From Alicyclobacillus sendaiensis NBRC 100866 (GTDB taxonomy: Bacteria; Bacillota; Bacilli; Alicyclobacillales; Alicyclobacillaceae), in NCBI RefSeq assembly GCF_001552675.1, contig NZ_BCRQ01000002.1, forward strand, positions 1-64,000: a stretch of 64,000 bases of DNA, read 5' to 3'. The notes below the pieces were generated by a model. It was given only the letters and a program-made list of their open reading frames with translations, searched no databases and was not told the DNA's origin. Position 1 is the stretch's first letter; each line of letters opens with the position of its first letter. This document shows, piece after piece, positions 26,806 through 35,362 of the stretch. Position numbers and translations under genes: made by a program.

Positions 26806-26998
26806 GCGTCGCCCGGCATGGGCGGTTGCGAACCGGTGAAAGCCTCATGACGAAAAGATCTCCCCTCACGTGAGAACGCTTTCTGCTGCGAGTGAATCGG
26901 GCGGCGAAAGGCACCTCTTATCAGGAAATGCATAGAAAATGATGTGAATGTTCAGTAAAAAATTGTTCACCATATGGTAGAAGACTTTTCATCACGGG
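26806..26998. other. Intergenic region with no gene seen
   Basis: No plausible gene or RNA is visible here. The right half (about 26930-26998) is AT-rich and contains GTGAATGTTCAG ... TTGTTCAC, an interrupted inverted repeat with GTGAA/TTCAC arms at about 26944-26970, which could be an operator for the isocitrate dehydrogenase gene. Confidence 0.5.
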
Positions 26999-27029
26999 TT
27001 GACCATGCGAACCACGCGTGAGCTATGAT
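26999..27029 (+). promoter_or_regulatory. Candidate promoter of isocitrate dehydrogenase
   Basis: TTGACC (26999-27004) and TATGAT (27024-27029) are separated by 19 bases, slightly longer than ideal. They lie 60 bases before the start codon. Confidence 0.5.
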
Positions 27030-27089
27030 ACACTACGGTCGTACCGATGGCAGGTCGGACTCGAATCTGTGGTTGAAGGGGTCTTTCTT

Positions 27090-28532
27090 ATGGCGAAAAC
27101 ACCGATTACTGTTGCGTATGGCGACGGCATTGGTCCCGAGATCATGACTGCGACGCTGCGCATCTTGGAAGCTGCCGGTGCGGAGCTCGACTTGGAGACG
27201 GTCGAGATCGGCGAGAAGGTCTATAAGCGCGGCATTGACAACGGGATGGATCCCAAGGCTTGGGACAGCGTGCGCAGGACGCGCGTGCTCCTCAAAGCGC
27301 CCATTACCACCCCGCAGGGTGGGGGTTACAAGAGCTTGAACGTGACCCTCCGCAAGGCGCTGAATCTGTACGCCAACGTGCGCCCGACGGTTGCGTACAG
27401 CCCGTTTGTCGAGACGACGCACCCGAAGATGGACCTCGTGATCATACGCGAGAACGAGGAAGACTTGTACGCGGGCATCGAGCACCGCCAGACGCAGCAG
27501 GTGTATCAGTGCCTGAAGCTCATCACCCAGCCTGGGTCCGAGCGGGTCATCCGCTACGCGTTCGACTATGCGCGCGCCAATGGGCGGAAGAAGGTCACGT
27601 GCTTCGTGAAGGACAACATCATGAAGTTCACGGACGGACTATTCCACAAGGAGTTCGAACGCATTGCGGCCGAATACCCGGACCTCGAGCACGAGACCTT
27701 GATTGTCGATATCGGGGCGGCGCGCCTGGCCAACATGCCGGAGCGATTTGATGTGGTGGTCATGCCGAATTTGTACGGCGACATTCTGTCCGACGTGACC
27801 GCCGAGCTGTCCGGTTCGGTGGGGCTCGCGCCGTCGGCGAACATTGGGGATGGGTTTGCGATGTTCGAAGCCATTCACGGCTCCGCGCCGGACATCGCGG
27901 GCCAGAACATCGCCAATCCGTCCGGGCTTCTGCTCGCGGCGGTCATGATGCTCATCCACATTGGTCAGCCGGCTGTGGCCGAGAAGGTGCATCTCGCCTG
28001 GCTGCGCACCATTGAGGACGGCATTCACACGCGCGACATCTACCGCGAGGGCTCGAGCAAAAAGCTCGTGGGGACGGACGCGTTTGCGGACGCCGTGATC
28101 GAGCGCTTGGGCGAGCGCCCGCAAATCTTGAAGCCCGTGTCGTACCGTCAAGACGCGGCTTCCATCGCAAGGCGCACGTGGCAACCGGGGCCGAAGGCCG
28201 AGAAGCAGCTCGTCGGCGTGGACGTGTTCCTCGATTGGGGGCCGGGGGCGCCGGACGATCTCGGCAGCCGGCTGAGCCAGATCCACGTGAATGGGTTGAG
28301 GCTCGAGGTCATCACCAACCGCGGGATCAAGGTGTGGCCGAACGGTCTGCCGGAGACGTTCTGCACGGATCACTGGCGGTGTCGGTTCCGCAAAGAGGGC
28401 GGCGCGCCGGTTCAGGCCGCGGAAGTTGTGGAGTTGCAGCGGAGGATCGTGGACGCGGGGTTCGACGTCATCAAAACCGAAAATCTGTACACGTTCGACG
28501 GCGTTCCGGGGTTCTCGGCGGTGCACGGCTGA
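27090..28532 (+). CDS. icd: Isocitrate dehydrogenase, Thermus-type extended form
   Basis: This TCA-cycle enzyme oxidatively decarboxylates isocitrate to 2-oxoglutarate. The 480-residue product has the isopropylmalate/isocitrate dehydrogenase signatures: YGDGIGPEI at the start, substrate-binding SLNVTLRK and ANVRP, RENEEDLYAGIEH, and NLYGDILSDVTAELSGSVGLAPSANIG. About 140 C-terminal residues beyond the core (LVGVDVFLDW ... FDGVPGFSAVHG) match the extra domain of the roughly 480-500-residue Thermus-type enzymes, usually NADP-dependent; the cofactor is not proven here. ATG 27090 has GAAGGGG upstream. It is a single-gene unit between its own promoter and terminator. Confidence 0.9.
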   Translation: MAKTPITVAYGDGIGPEIMTATLRILEAAGAELDLETVEIGEKVYKRGIDNGMDPKAWDSVRRTRVLLKAPITTPQGGGYKSLNVTLRKALNLYANVRPTVAYSPFVETTHPKMDLVIIRENEEDLYAGIEHRQTQQVYQCLKLITQPGSERVIRYAFDYARANGRKKVTCFVKDNIMKFTDGLFHKEFERIAAEYPDLEHETLIVDIGAARLANMPERFDVVVMPNLYGDILSDVTAELSGSVGLAPSANIGDGFAMFEAIHGSAPDIAGQNIANPSGLLLAAVMMLIHIGQPAVAEKVHLAWLRTIEDGIHTRDIYREGSSKKLVGTDAFADAVIERLGERPQILKPVSYRQDAASIARRTWQPGPKAEKQLVGVDVFLDWGPGAPDDLGSRLSQIHVNGLRLEVITNRGIKVWPNGLPETFCTDHWRCRFRKEGGAPVQAAEVVELQRRIVDAGFDVIKTENLYTFDGVPGFSAVHG

Positions 28533-28565
28533 TTGCTGACCGCCCGAGCGGGCGTGTGGCGGAAA

Positions 28566-28606
28566 GGGGCGTTCTCGAGTGCAGGGCACTCGGGACGCCC
28601 CTTTTT
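28566..28606 (+). terminator. Rho-independent terminator after isocitrate dehydrogenase
   Basis: A long stem GGGGCGTTCTCGAGTGC/GCACTCGGGACGCCCC with an AGG loop and small internal mismatches ends in TTTTT. Confidence 0.92.
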
Positions 28607-28682
28607 CGATTTGGCGGCGAAATTCCACACATGAAAACGGTACAGATGATCCAGGTTAGGGAGTAAAAGGGCAAGTGGCGAG

Positions 28683-30176
28683 GTGACGGCGCGTTTGGAG
28701 CAGGATTTCCTGGCGCGGAGGGCATCCGACGTGGCGAGGCAGATTGCTGAACGCCTGAAGCCATGTCCGGACCTTCGCGTGAAGGCGTGGACTTCAAGGC
28801 GCCATCGCGGCGTCGCGGTGTGGCTCGAAGGGCTTGTCGATCCCGACCGATTGCAGGAGGCGCTCGTATCGCTGCGCGAGCGTGGATGTGAGGGGCAGGC
28901 GAGTGGGAACCCTGGCGTCCCGTCGGAAGAGGTGCGGACCCTCACCGCGGCGGTGCGGGCCGTCCTCGATGGGTGTGCCGTGATCGCCCGAGACGGGGCG
29001 AGTGGGGCGCGCGCGTGGCGGCTCAGCGCAGCGCCAGCCCGGTCCGTGGAGCGATCGGAAAACGAGCCCACGTTACACGGACCGCAGGAAGCGTTGATCG
29101 AGAGCCTGGCCGTCAACCTGGCCATGGTGCGCAAGCGCCTGAAGTCGCCGCGGTTGAAAATCGAGACGTTCACCGTCGGCGAGACGGCTCCGTGCGACAT
29201 CGCGGTCCTGTATGAAGCCGGCATGGCGAAGCCCCACCTGGTGCAGGAGGTTCGCAGGCGCATCAGCCGGATCCGCGTCGACTACGTCGCGGACAGCAAC
29301 GAGGTGCGCGAGTTCATCAACGACCCGCGCTTCTCGGTGTTCCCGACGACCGAGGAGACCGAGCGGCCGGATCGCGTGGTGGCCGGGCTGATGGAGGGGC
29401 GCGTGGCCATCATCGCGGACGGATCGCCGACATGCCTCATGGTGCCGGTCACCTTCGCGATGAATCTGAGCTCTCCGGAAGATTATTACATGCACTACTC
29501 CCTTGCGCTGCCGCTTCGCCTGCTGCGGCACCTCATGTTCTGGAGCGCCGTGCTCTTGCCGGCGCTCTACGTGGCGCTTGTGACGTACAACCAGGACCTT
29601 TTGCCGACGCCTCTTTTGGTGAGCGTGGCCGCGCAACACGCGGGCATTCCGTTCCCAACCATCATCGAGGCGCTCGGCATGATGATCGCTTTCGAGGCGC
29701 TTCGCGAGGCCGGCACGCGCTTGCCTCGCGCGGTGGGCTAGTCGGTGAGCATCGTCGGCACGCTCGTGATCGGCGACGCGGCCGTGCGCGCAGGGCTCGT
29801 GTCCCCGGGCATGGTGATCATCGTGTCGGCCACGGGCGTGGCCTCCTTTACGCTGCCTGCCCTGGGCCTCGTGCAAGCGGCCAGAGTGCTCCAGTTTCCG
29901 TTTGTGCTGGCCGCGGGGCTGTTCGGTTTGTACGGCGTGCTTATGCTGGGCATGGCGCTTTTGGGCCGCATGGCCTCGCTTCGGTCGTTCGGCGTGCCCT
30001 ATTTCGCGCCCATCGCGCCCACCTTCATCCGCGACATGAAGGACGTGATCGTCCGCGCGCCGTGGTGGATGATGCAGGGCAGGCCGCGGCAGTTCGAATC
30101 GGTCGAGCGCGAGCGCGTGCCGCAAGATGCCGCGCCCGCGCCGAAGAAGACGCCCTGGTGGAGGTGGCGCCCGTGA
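28683..30176 (+). pseudogene. gerA-family germinant receptor A subunit, interrupted by an in-frame amber codon
   Basis: The A subunit of GerA-type germinant receptors sits in the spore inner membrane. The frame encodes a soluble N-terminal domain (residues 1-265, with LKIETFTVGE and VRVDY-like strands), then membrane helices from about residue 280. At codon 353 (29739-29741) the frame has TAG where family members carry Gln in the conserved RLPRAVGQTVSIVG motif. After the stop the same frame continues as SVSIVGTLVIGDAAV and runs to 30176 with the normal C-terminus. A single C-to-T change explains it. Unless the stop is suppressed or is a sequencing error, the full receptor is not made. The start is GTG 28683. 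Confidence 0.85.
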
Positions 30177-31345
30177 CGAGGCGCGAGGCGGTTGGCAAGC
30201 GTCGGCGCGCGATCTCGGCCGCGATGCTCTGCGCCGCCCTTACGACAGGGTGCGACTATAACGACATCGACCACCTCTACATCGCGACCGGGATGGGCGT
30301 GGATCGAGGAAGACATGGCGTGCGCCTGTCCATGGACCTCGTCCAGCCCGGAGGCGCGGGGAACCCGGCGACGGGCGACAGCTCGAACGCGCAGAGCAAT
30401 GCGCCGGACCGCATCGTGTCGGCGGAAGCGGCGACGTTTGAAGAGGCGATGAGCACGCTGCAGGCGAAGCTGTTTCACGCGCTGTACCTCCAGCACAACG
30501 CCCTTGTGCTGTTTTCCGAGGACGCCGTGCGCGACTTCGCGCCCATCGCGGACGCGCTGGAGCGAAATCGACAGCTGCGTCGCAGCCAGCTGTGGGTCGT
30601 CACGCCGATGTCCGCTGAATCCGTGTTCCGCGAGTCGACTGGGCAGAGTGAGCCCATCTCGCTGGTGATCCGAGATCTCGTGGACGAGGCGTCGCGCCGA
30701 GAGGCGTGCCTCGCGAGCGATGAGCTGCACGTGGTGAAGGCACTGCTTCGGCCCTCGGGTGTCGCCCCGTTGGCGGCCATTGACGAAGGGCCGGACGGGT
30801 TGCCGGAGATTCAGGGTCTGGCGTATCTCAGGCGAGATGGGAAGTTGGATACCGTCGATCGCGCGCAGTTGCTGGACAACGCGTGGTGGTTGGGGCGGAC
30901 GTTGGACGTGCGCGAGGCGGTGCCCTGGAGCTATGGCGGGCACCGGGGCGTCATCGGGGTCCATTGGCTGCGCACTTCCACGCGCCGCGTGGTTGATACC
31001 TCCGGCGGATCGCTGAGATTGCGCGTGGTGTGGCGCGGGACGGGCGAGATCGAGCGCTGGCAGGCGAGCGAAGCGATGAGTGCCGACACGTTCGCCGCTC
31101 TGGAGCGCGCCATTCGCGAGGACGTCGAACACCGCCTCGCGCGGGCCCTCGATCACGCCCGGGCCGTCGACATGGACGCGTTTGGCCTGGCCAACGCGTG
31201 CTCGGAAAAGGGCATCCCACTTCGCCCGGGGGCGTGGAAACGCATTCCGGTTGAGTATGACGTCGAACCTCACCTAGTCCACGGCCAACTCGCCGCCACG
31301 ACGCCGTTCGCGCGAAGGACCGAAGGGGGCGCGGGATCATCATGA
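30173..31345 (+). CDS. Ger(x)C family spore germination lipoprotein
   Basis: The C subunit of a GerA-type receptor is a lipoprotein on the outer face of the spore inner membrane. The 390-residue product starts with a basic, hydrophobic signal peptide ending in the lipobox LTTGC at about residue 26. It continues with GerC-type features: YIATGMGVDRG, a middle VLFSEDAVRDFAPIADALERN region and a C-terminal helical stretch HARAVDMDAFGLANACSEKG near the end. GTG 30173 overlaps the stop of the gerA frame, so it depends on the same transcript. The reading frame is intact even though the A gene is broken. Confidence 0.9.
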   Translation: MTRREAVGKRRRAISAAMLCAALTTGCDYNDIDHLYIATGMGVDRGRHGVRLSMDLVQPGGAGNPATGDSSNAQSNAPDRIVSAEAATFEEAMSTLQAKLFHALYLQHNALVLFSEDAVRDFAPIADALERNRQLRRSQLWVVTPMSAESVFRESTGQSEPISLVIRDLVDEASRREACLASDELHVVKALLRPSGVAPLAAIDEGPDGLPEIQGLAYLRRDGKLDTVDRAQLLDNAWWLGRTLDVREAVPWSYGGHRGVIGVHWLRTSTRRVVDTSGGSLRLRVVWRGTGEIERWQASEAMSADTFAALERAIREDVEHRLARALDHARAVDMDAFGLANACSEKGIPLRPGAWKRIPVEYDVEPHLVHGQLAATTPFARRTEGGAGSS

Positions 31346-31587
31346 CGAGCGTGTGGGCCGTTTTGTGGGCCATCTTCGGCGCCGTCGTGGATGTTCGCAG
31401 GTGGGTGCCCAGGTCGTGGCGCGAATGGGTGGTGTGGTTCGTCCTGACGGCGCTCGCCGTCGGCGTCGCCGTGGCGTCGGATCTCCACCTGTGGCCTCCC
31501 TTCGGCCCCCTCCATCTGTTCGATCTCGCATTTTCCGGCCTAAGCTCGTGGCTGTACGGCGGCAGAACCGGGCTGAAGGAGGCGTGA
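31342..31587 (+). CDS. Small two-helix membrane protein in ger operon, possible D subunit
   Basis: The 81-residue protein has two hydrophobic segments (about residues 3-17 and 30-47) and a third weaker one. Its ATG overlaps the gerC stop and the B gene follows 2 bases after its stop, so it is an integral part of the operon. Some Bacillus germinant-receptor operons encode a small two-helix D protein that modulates germination; size, topology and position agree with that, but similarity was not tested. Its LYGGRTGLKEA end also provides the ribosome site for the next gene. Confidence 0.6.
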   Translation: MTSVWAVLWAIFGAVVDVRRWVPRSWREWVVWFVLTALAVGVAVASDLHLWPPFGPLHLFDLAFSGLSSWLYGGRTGLKEA

Positions 31588-31589
31588 CG

Positions 31590-32696
31590 ATGGTTCAGGT
31601 TTCTCGTTACCAACTCATCCTCATGCTCATCTGGACCGTCCTCGGAACCGGCATCGTCACGATGCCAGGGACCATCGCCCAGTTCACGCTCCGCGACGCA
31701 TGGATTGCAGGTTTCGGCTTGATGCTCGGCGCCGGGATGTGCGCGGTCATTGCGCTCGCGCACGTGCGCCTGTTTCCCGGGCGAACGCTCACGCAGGCCG
31801 CCATCGACGCGCTTGGCCCCGTGATTGGCCGCGCCTACGGCATCTGGTTCCTCGCGTACGGCTTCGTGACCTTGGCCACCATCGGCCGCGAGATGAGCGC
31901 CTTCATCGGCATCTCCGTGCTGCCCAACACGCCGGACTTCCTGGTCAGCGCCATCGCCTTTGCGGTATCCATGTACCTCGCCTATCTCGGCATCGAAGTG
32001 GTGGCGCGCGTGAACGAGTTCATCCTGCCGCTCGCCGCCGTGGTCTCTCCCGTCCTGTTCCTGCTCGCGGCGCGGTTGTTTGACCCCTCGCCCTTTCAAC
32101 CATTCTTGGGCGATCCCGCCGTGGACGCGTGGCGCGCAGCTGTGGTGCCCGCCTTCGCGTACGGCCTGGAGTTTGCCATTGCGCTGCAGTGGGTTCCTGC
32201 TCTCCGCACGCCGCGCACGCTGCCGTGGGACATCGTCATCGCCGGGGCCATCAGCGCCGTGGCCCTGTCCGCCCTGGTGACGCTCACCGTGGGCGTCCTC
32301 GGCGAACCCGCCCGATATTTGAATTACCCCGTACTTGAACTCGTGCGCGCCATCCGCCAAGGCAAATTCGTCGAACGGTTGGACACGCTGTACGTCATGG
32401 GCGTGTCCATCACGCTGGTCCTGAAGCTTGCGACGTTTCAACTCGCCGTTGGCGAAGCGGTGAAAGACGTGAGTGGATCGCACGAGCGCACGTGGATTCC
32501 CGTTCCCGTTGCGCTGCTTGGATGGTCGCTGTCCAACTATCTGTTTCGCAATGTCTTTGACGTGACGAACTTTATCGTGCGCGTGGTCCCTGGCTATCTT
32601 CTCACCACCGCCGTACTCCTGCCAGGCGTTCTCTACGGGATCCGCGCCGTGCAGACGGTCGGCGCCAAGCAGCGGCGCGCGCTCCGGGACACATAA
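31590..32696 (+). CDS. GerAB-type germination permease (B subunit)
   Basis: The B subunit is an amino-acid-permease-like (APC superfamily) membrane protein that binds the germinant. The 368-residue product has about ten membrane helices and the typical opening VSRYQLILMLIWTVLGTGIVTMPG, plus GREMSAFIGISVLPNTP near residue 100. AAGGAGG lies 6 bases before ATG 31590. The gene order A-C-(small)-B differs from the A-B-C order of B. subtilis gerA. The frame is intact. Confidence 0.9.
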   Translation: MVQVSRYQLILMLIWTVLGTGIVTMPGTIAQFTLRDAWIAGFGLMLGAGMCAVIALAHVRLFPGRTLTQAAIDALGPVIGRAYGIWFLAYGFVTLATIGREMSAFIGISVLPNTPDFLVSAIAFAVSMYLAYLGIEVVARVNEFILPLAAVVSPVLFLLAARLFDPSPFQPFLGDPAVDAWRAAVVPAFAYGLEFAIALQWVPALRTPRTLPWDIVIAGAISAVALSALVTLTVGVLGEPARYLNYPVLELVRAIRQGKFVERLDTLYVMGVSITLVLKLATFQLAVGEAVKDVSGSHERTWIPVPVALLGWSLSNYLFRNVFDVTNFIVRVVPGYLLTTAVLLPGVLYGIRAVQTVGAKQRRALRDT

Positions 32697-32762
32697 AAAC
32701 GTGGATTCCAAGGCATGGATAGGATGGGATACACCCATGGACGAAGAGACGGAGGAGATGCC

Positions 32763-34262
32763 ATGCGACAGTCGGCCGAGCCCTTGGTGAGTCAGCCCAT
32801 CAGCCGCACCCTGGAGCACAACGTCAACTACATCAACCAACTCCTCGGCATCGGCACCACGTGGGACATCATGGCCAAGCCGTTCCGGTACGGCCGCCTG
32901 AATATGATGTCGTACGTGACCAACGGATTTTTCCTGACGATGAACGTCGTCCTCGTGCTCGACAGCTTCCACCGGAACGTCGAGGCGTTCGAGCGCGAAC
33001 ACGAGGGTCGAACCTACGACATCGAGGAATTGGTGTTCTACCTGAACACGCACATCGATTTCGTGCAGGTTCAGGTGATCGACCAGATGTCGGACGCGGT
33101 CCGCTTCATTCTCTCGGGGCCGCTTGTCACGTTCATCGACGGGTACGACAAGGTCCTCGTCGTCGACACCCGCGTGTATCCCATGCGGGGAATCGAGCCG
33201 CCCATGATTGAACGCGTGGTTCGCGGAAACCACGACGGATTCACCGAAACCATGCTCATGAATACCACGCTCATCCGCCGCCGGCTTCGGGATCCGCGCC
33301 TTCGCAACGAACTGTATCAGGTGGGCGATCGCGGCCAGACCGACGTAAGCCTCATGTACTTGAAGGACGTGGCCGATGAGGAGACCGTGTCGGCCATCCG
33401 GGAGCTTCTGCGGAGCATCAAGACGGGCGGCATGATGATGGGCGAGCAGCAGTTGGTCGATCTCATCGGCAAGGTGAAGTGGAATCCGTATCCCATCGTG
33501 CGCTACACGGAACGGCCGGACGTCGCGGCCACGGCGCTCATCGAGGGACATGTCGTGATTGTGGTCGATGCCACCGCCGAGGTGATCATCGCGCCCACGA
33601 CGTTCTTTCAACACATTCAGCACCCGCAGGAATACCACTCGTTTCCTCTGGTTGGGACGTACCTGCGCTGGATCATCATCATCGCGGTCTTCATGAGCGT
33701 GTTTCTGCCGGGCATCTTCTTGTTGGTGAACCAGCACCCTGGGATGCCCCCCTCCTGGGCCAAGTTCTTCATGGCGACTCGCGCCGATCCCCTGCCACTC
33801 TGGGCGCAACTGTTGTTGGCGGAGTTTGCGCTCGACGTGCTGCGGCTCGCCGTGTTGAACGTGCCCGTCACGCTGTCCAACGCGATAGGCATTGTCTCCG
33901 CCTTGCTGTTTGGCCAGTTCGCCACGCAAATTCAACTGCTCCAGCCCGAGGTGCTCGTGTACATGGGGTTTGTCATGTTGGCTCAGTACGCGACCTCGTC
34001 CTTCGAGCTGGCGTCCGCCAACCAGATGGCGCGCATCTGGATTATGCTGTGGACCGCCGCGCTCAACTGGGGCGGCTTTCTGCTGAGCACGGCATCCTGG
34101 TTCCTCCTGCTTCTGACCACCAAATCATTCGGCAAGCCGTATCTGTGGCCGCTCATTCCCTTCACATGGAAGGACGGCATGCGGGACGTTCTCATCCGCT
34201 GGCCAGCGAGCGATTTGGGCGGCGTGCCGGCCATTCTGCGCAACCGGCGGCGAGCGCGCTGA
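32763..34262 (+). CDS. SpoVAF/GerA family spore membrane protein
   Basis: This 499-residue protein is a second, intact GerA-superfamily A-type protein. The N-terminal half is soluble (EHNVNYINQLLGIGTTWDIMAKPF ... VLVVDTRVYP), and the C-terminal half has about five membrane helices starting near residue 300. The N-terminal TTWDIMAKPF region and the NPYPIVRYTERPDV segment favour SpoVAF, which in B. subtilis works with the SpoVA dipicolinic-acid channel. The RLPRAVGQTVSIVG motif of germinant receptors is replaced by RLAVLNVPVTLSNAIG, again SpoVAF-like. ATG 32763 has ACGGAGGAG 5 bases upstream. No spoVA genes are beside it. Confidence 0.8.
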   Translation: MRQSAEPLVSQPISRTLEHNVNYINQLLGIGTTWDIMAKPFRYGRLNMMSYVTNGFFLTMNVVLVLDSFHRNVEAFEREHEGRTYDIEELVFYLNTHIDFVQVQVIDQMSDAVRFILSGPLVTFIDGYDKVLVVDTRVYPMRGIEPPMIERVVRGNHDGFTETMLMNTTLIRRRLRDPRLRNELYQVGDRGQTDVSLMYLKDVADEETVSAIRELLRSIKTGGMMMGEQQLVDLIGKVKWNPYPIVRYTERPDVAATALIEGHVVIVVDATAEVIIAPTTFFQHIQHPQEYHSFPLVGTYLRWIIIIAVFMSVFLPGIFLLVNQHPGMPPSWAKFFMATRADPLPLWAQLLLAEFALDVLRLAVLNVPVTLSNAIGIVSALLFGQFATQIQLLQPEVLVYMGFVMLAQYATSSFELASANQMARIWIMLWTAALNWGGFLLSTASWFLLLLTTKSFGKPYLWPLIPFTWKDGMRDVLIRWPASDLGGVPAILRNRRRAR

Positions 34263-34300
34263 CCCAAACCGCGAGGCGGGATCGCGATCCGGCCCCTTTT

Positions 34301-34309
34301 TGGTATAGT
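34301..34309 (+). promoter_or_regulatory. Candidate extended -10 promoter of galE
   Basis: TGGTATAGT is an extended -10 (TG-N-TATAGT) 33 bases before the galE start. No clear -35 hexamer is present, as often with extended -10 promoters. Confidence 0.5.
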
Positions 34310-34341
34310 GGTCGTGGTTCTACTTCGCTGGGGGTGAAGCC

Positions 34342-35355
34342 ATGATTTTGGTGACAGGCGCGGCCGGATACATCGGCTCGCACACCTGTGTGGCGCTCGT
34401 GACGTCCGGTTACGATATCGTCGCCATCGACAATTTCGCGAATTCCAAACCTGAGGCGCTGCGCCGGGTCGCCGAGATCACCGGAACATCGTTTCCCGTG
34501 CACTCGGTGGACATGCTCGACGCGAAGGCGCTCGACGACGTGTTTCGCACCTACGAATTTCAAGCCGTCATTCACTTCGCCGGGCTCAAGGCGGTCGGGG
34601 AATCGGTGGCGCAGCCGCTTCGTTACTACCGGAACAACCTCGGCAGCACGCTGAATCTGCTCGAATCCATGCTCCGGCATGGCGTCAAGAAAATCGTCTT
34701 CAGCTCGTCGGCGACGGTGTACGGCGCTTCGAACGAGATGCCGTTGAAGGAAGACATGCCCATCGCGCCGGTGAACCCGTACGGGCAGACGAAGGCGATG
34801 ATCGAACAGATCTTGCGCGACGTCGCCGCAGCGACCGAAGATTTTGGTGCGGCGCTGCTGCGCTATTTCAACCCGGTTGGGGCTCATCCTTCCGGCCGGA
34901 TTGGCGAGGATCCGCAGGGCATTCCGAACAACCTGGTCCCCTACGTCGCACAGGTGGCCGTCGGCAAGCGGCCGGAGGTCGTCGTGTTTGGCGGCGACTA
35001 TCCGACGCACGACGGCACGGGCGTTCGCGACTATATCCATGTGATGGATCTGGCGTCCGGGCACGTGCGCGCACTCGACTGGGTGTTGTCGCACGCGGGC
35101 GCGGAAGCGTTCAACCTAGGGACTGGAAAAGGATCCAGTGTTCTCGAGGTCATTCGGGCCTTCGAGCGCGCGAGCGGACGGAGCATCCCCTACCGCATCG
35201 GCCCGCGGCGCCCCGGCGATGCGGCGGTGAGCTACGCGGACCCGTCCAAAGCGGCGCGCGTGCTCGGCTGGAAGGCCACGCAGGATCTCGACGCGATGTG
35301 CCGGGATACCTGGCGGTGGCAGTCGCAAAATCCCAATGGCTACGATCCCGCCTGA
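34342..35355 (+). CDS. galE: UDP-glucose 4-epimerase
   Basis: GalE interconverts UDP-glucose and UDP-galactose for galactose use and surface polysaccharides. The 337-residue short-chain dehydrogenase-type protein has the NAD-binding motif VTGAAGYIGSH at the N-terminus, the catalytic Ser-Ser-Ala-Thr/Tyr-x3-Lys set (SSSATVYG and NPYGQTKAMIE), and the C-terminal GWKATQDLDAMCRDTWRWQSQNPNGY. GGGGGTGAAG precedes the ATG. It runs towards the spoVB-like gene; the two stops are 7 bases apart. Confidence 0.95.
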   Translation: MILVTGAAGYIGSHTCVALVTSGYDIVAIDNFANSKPEALRRVAEITGTSFPVHSVDMLDAKALDDVFRTYEFQAVIHFAGLKAVGESVAQPLRYYRNNLGSTLNLLESMLRHGVKKIVFSSSATVYGASNEMPLKEDMPIAPVNPYGQTKAMIEQILRDVAAATEDFGAALLRYFNPVGAHPSGRIGEDPQGIPNNLVPYVAQVAVGKRPEVVVFGGDYPTHDGTGVRDYIHVMDLASGHVRALDWVLSHAGAEAFNLGTGKGSSVLEVIRAFERASGRSIPYRIGPRRPGDAAVSYADPSKAARVLGWKATQDLDAMCRDTWRWQSQNPNGYDPA

Positions 35356-35362
35356 ACAATCC

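Noticed and set aside
30951-33935. 994-codon open frame on the minus strand across the ger region
   Set aside because: The sequence is low-complexity His/Glu/Gly-rich and antisense to well-supported GerC, GerB and SpoVAF-like genes.
34272-34301. GGATCGCGATCC palindrome before galE as a terminator
   Set aside because: The stem is only four pairs around a four-base loop and is not followed directly by a T tract, so it is more likely incidental.
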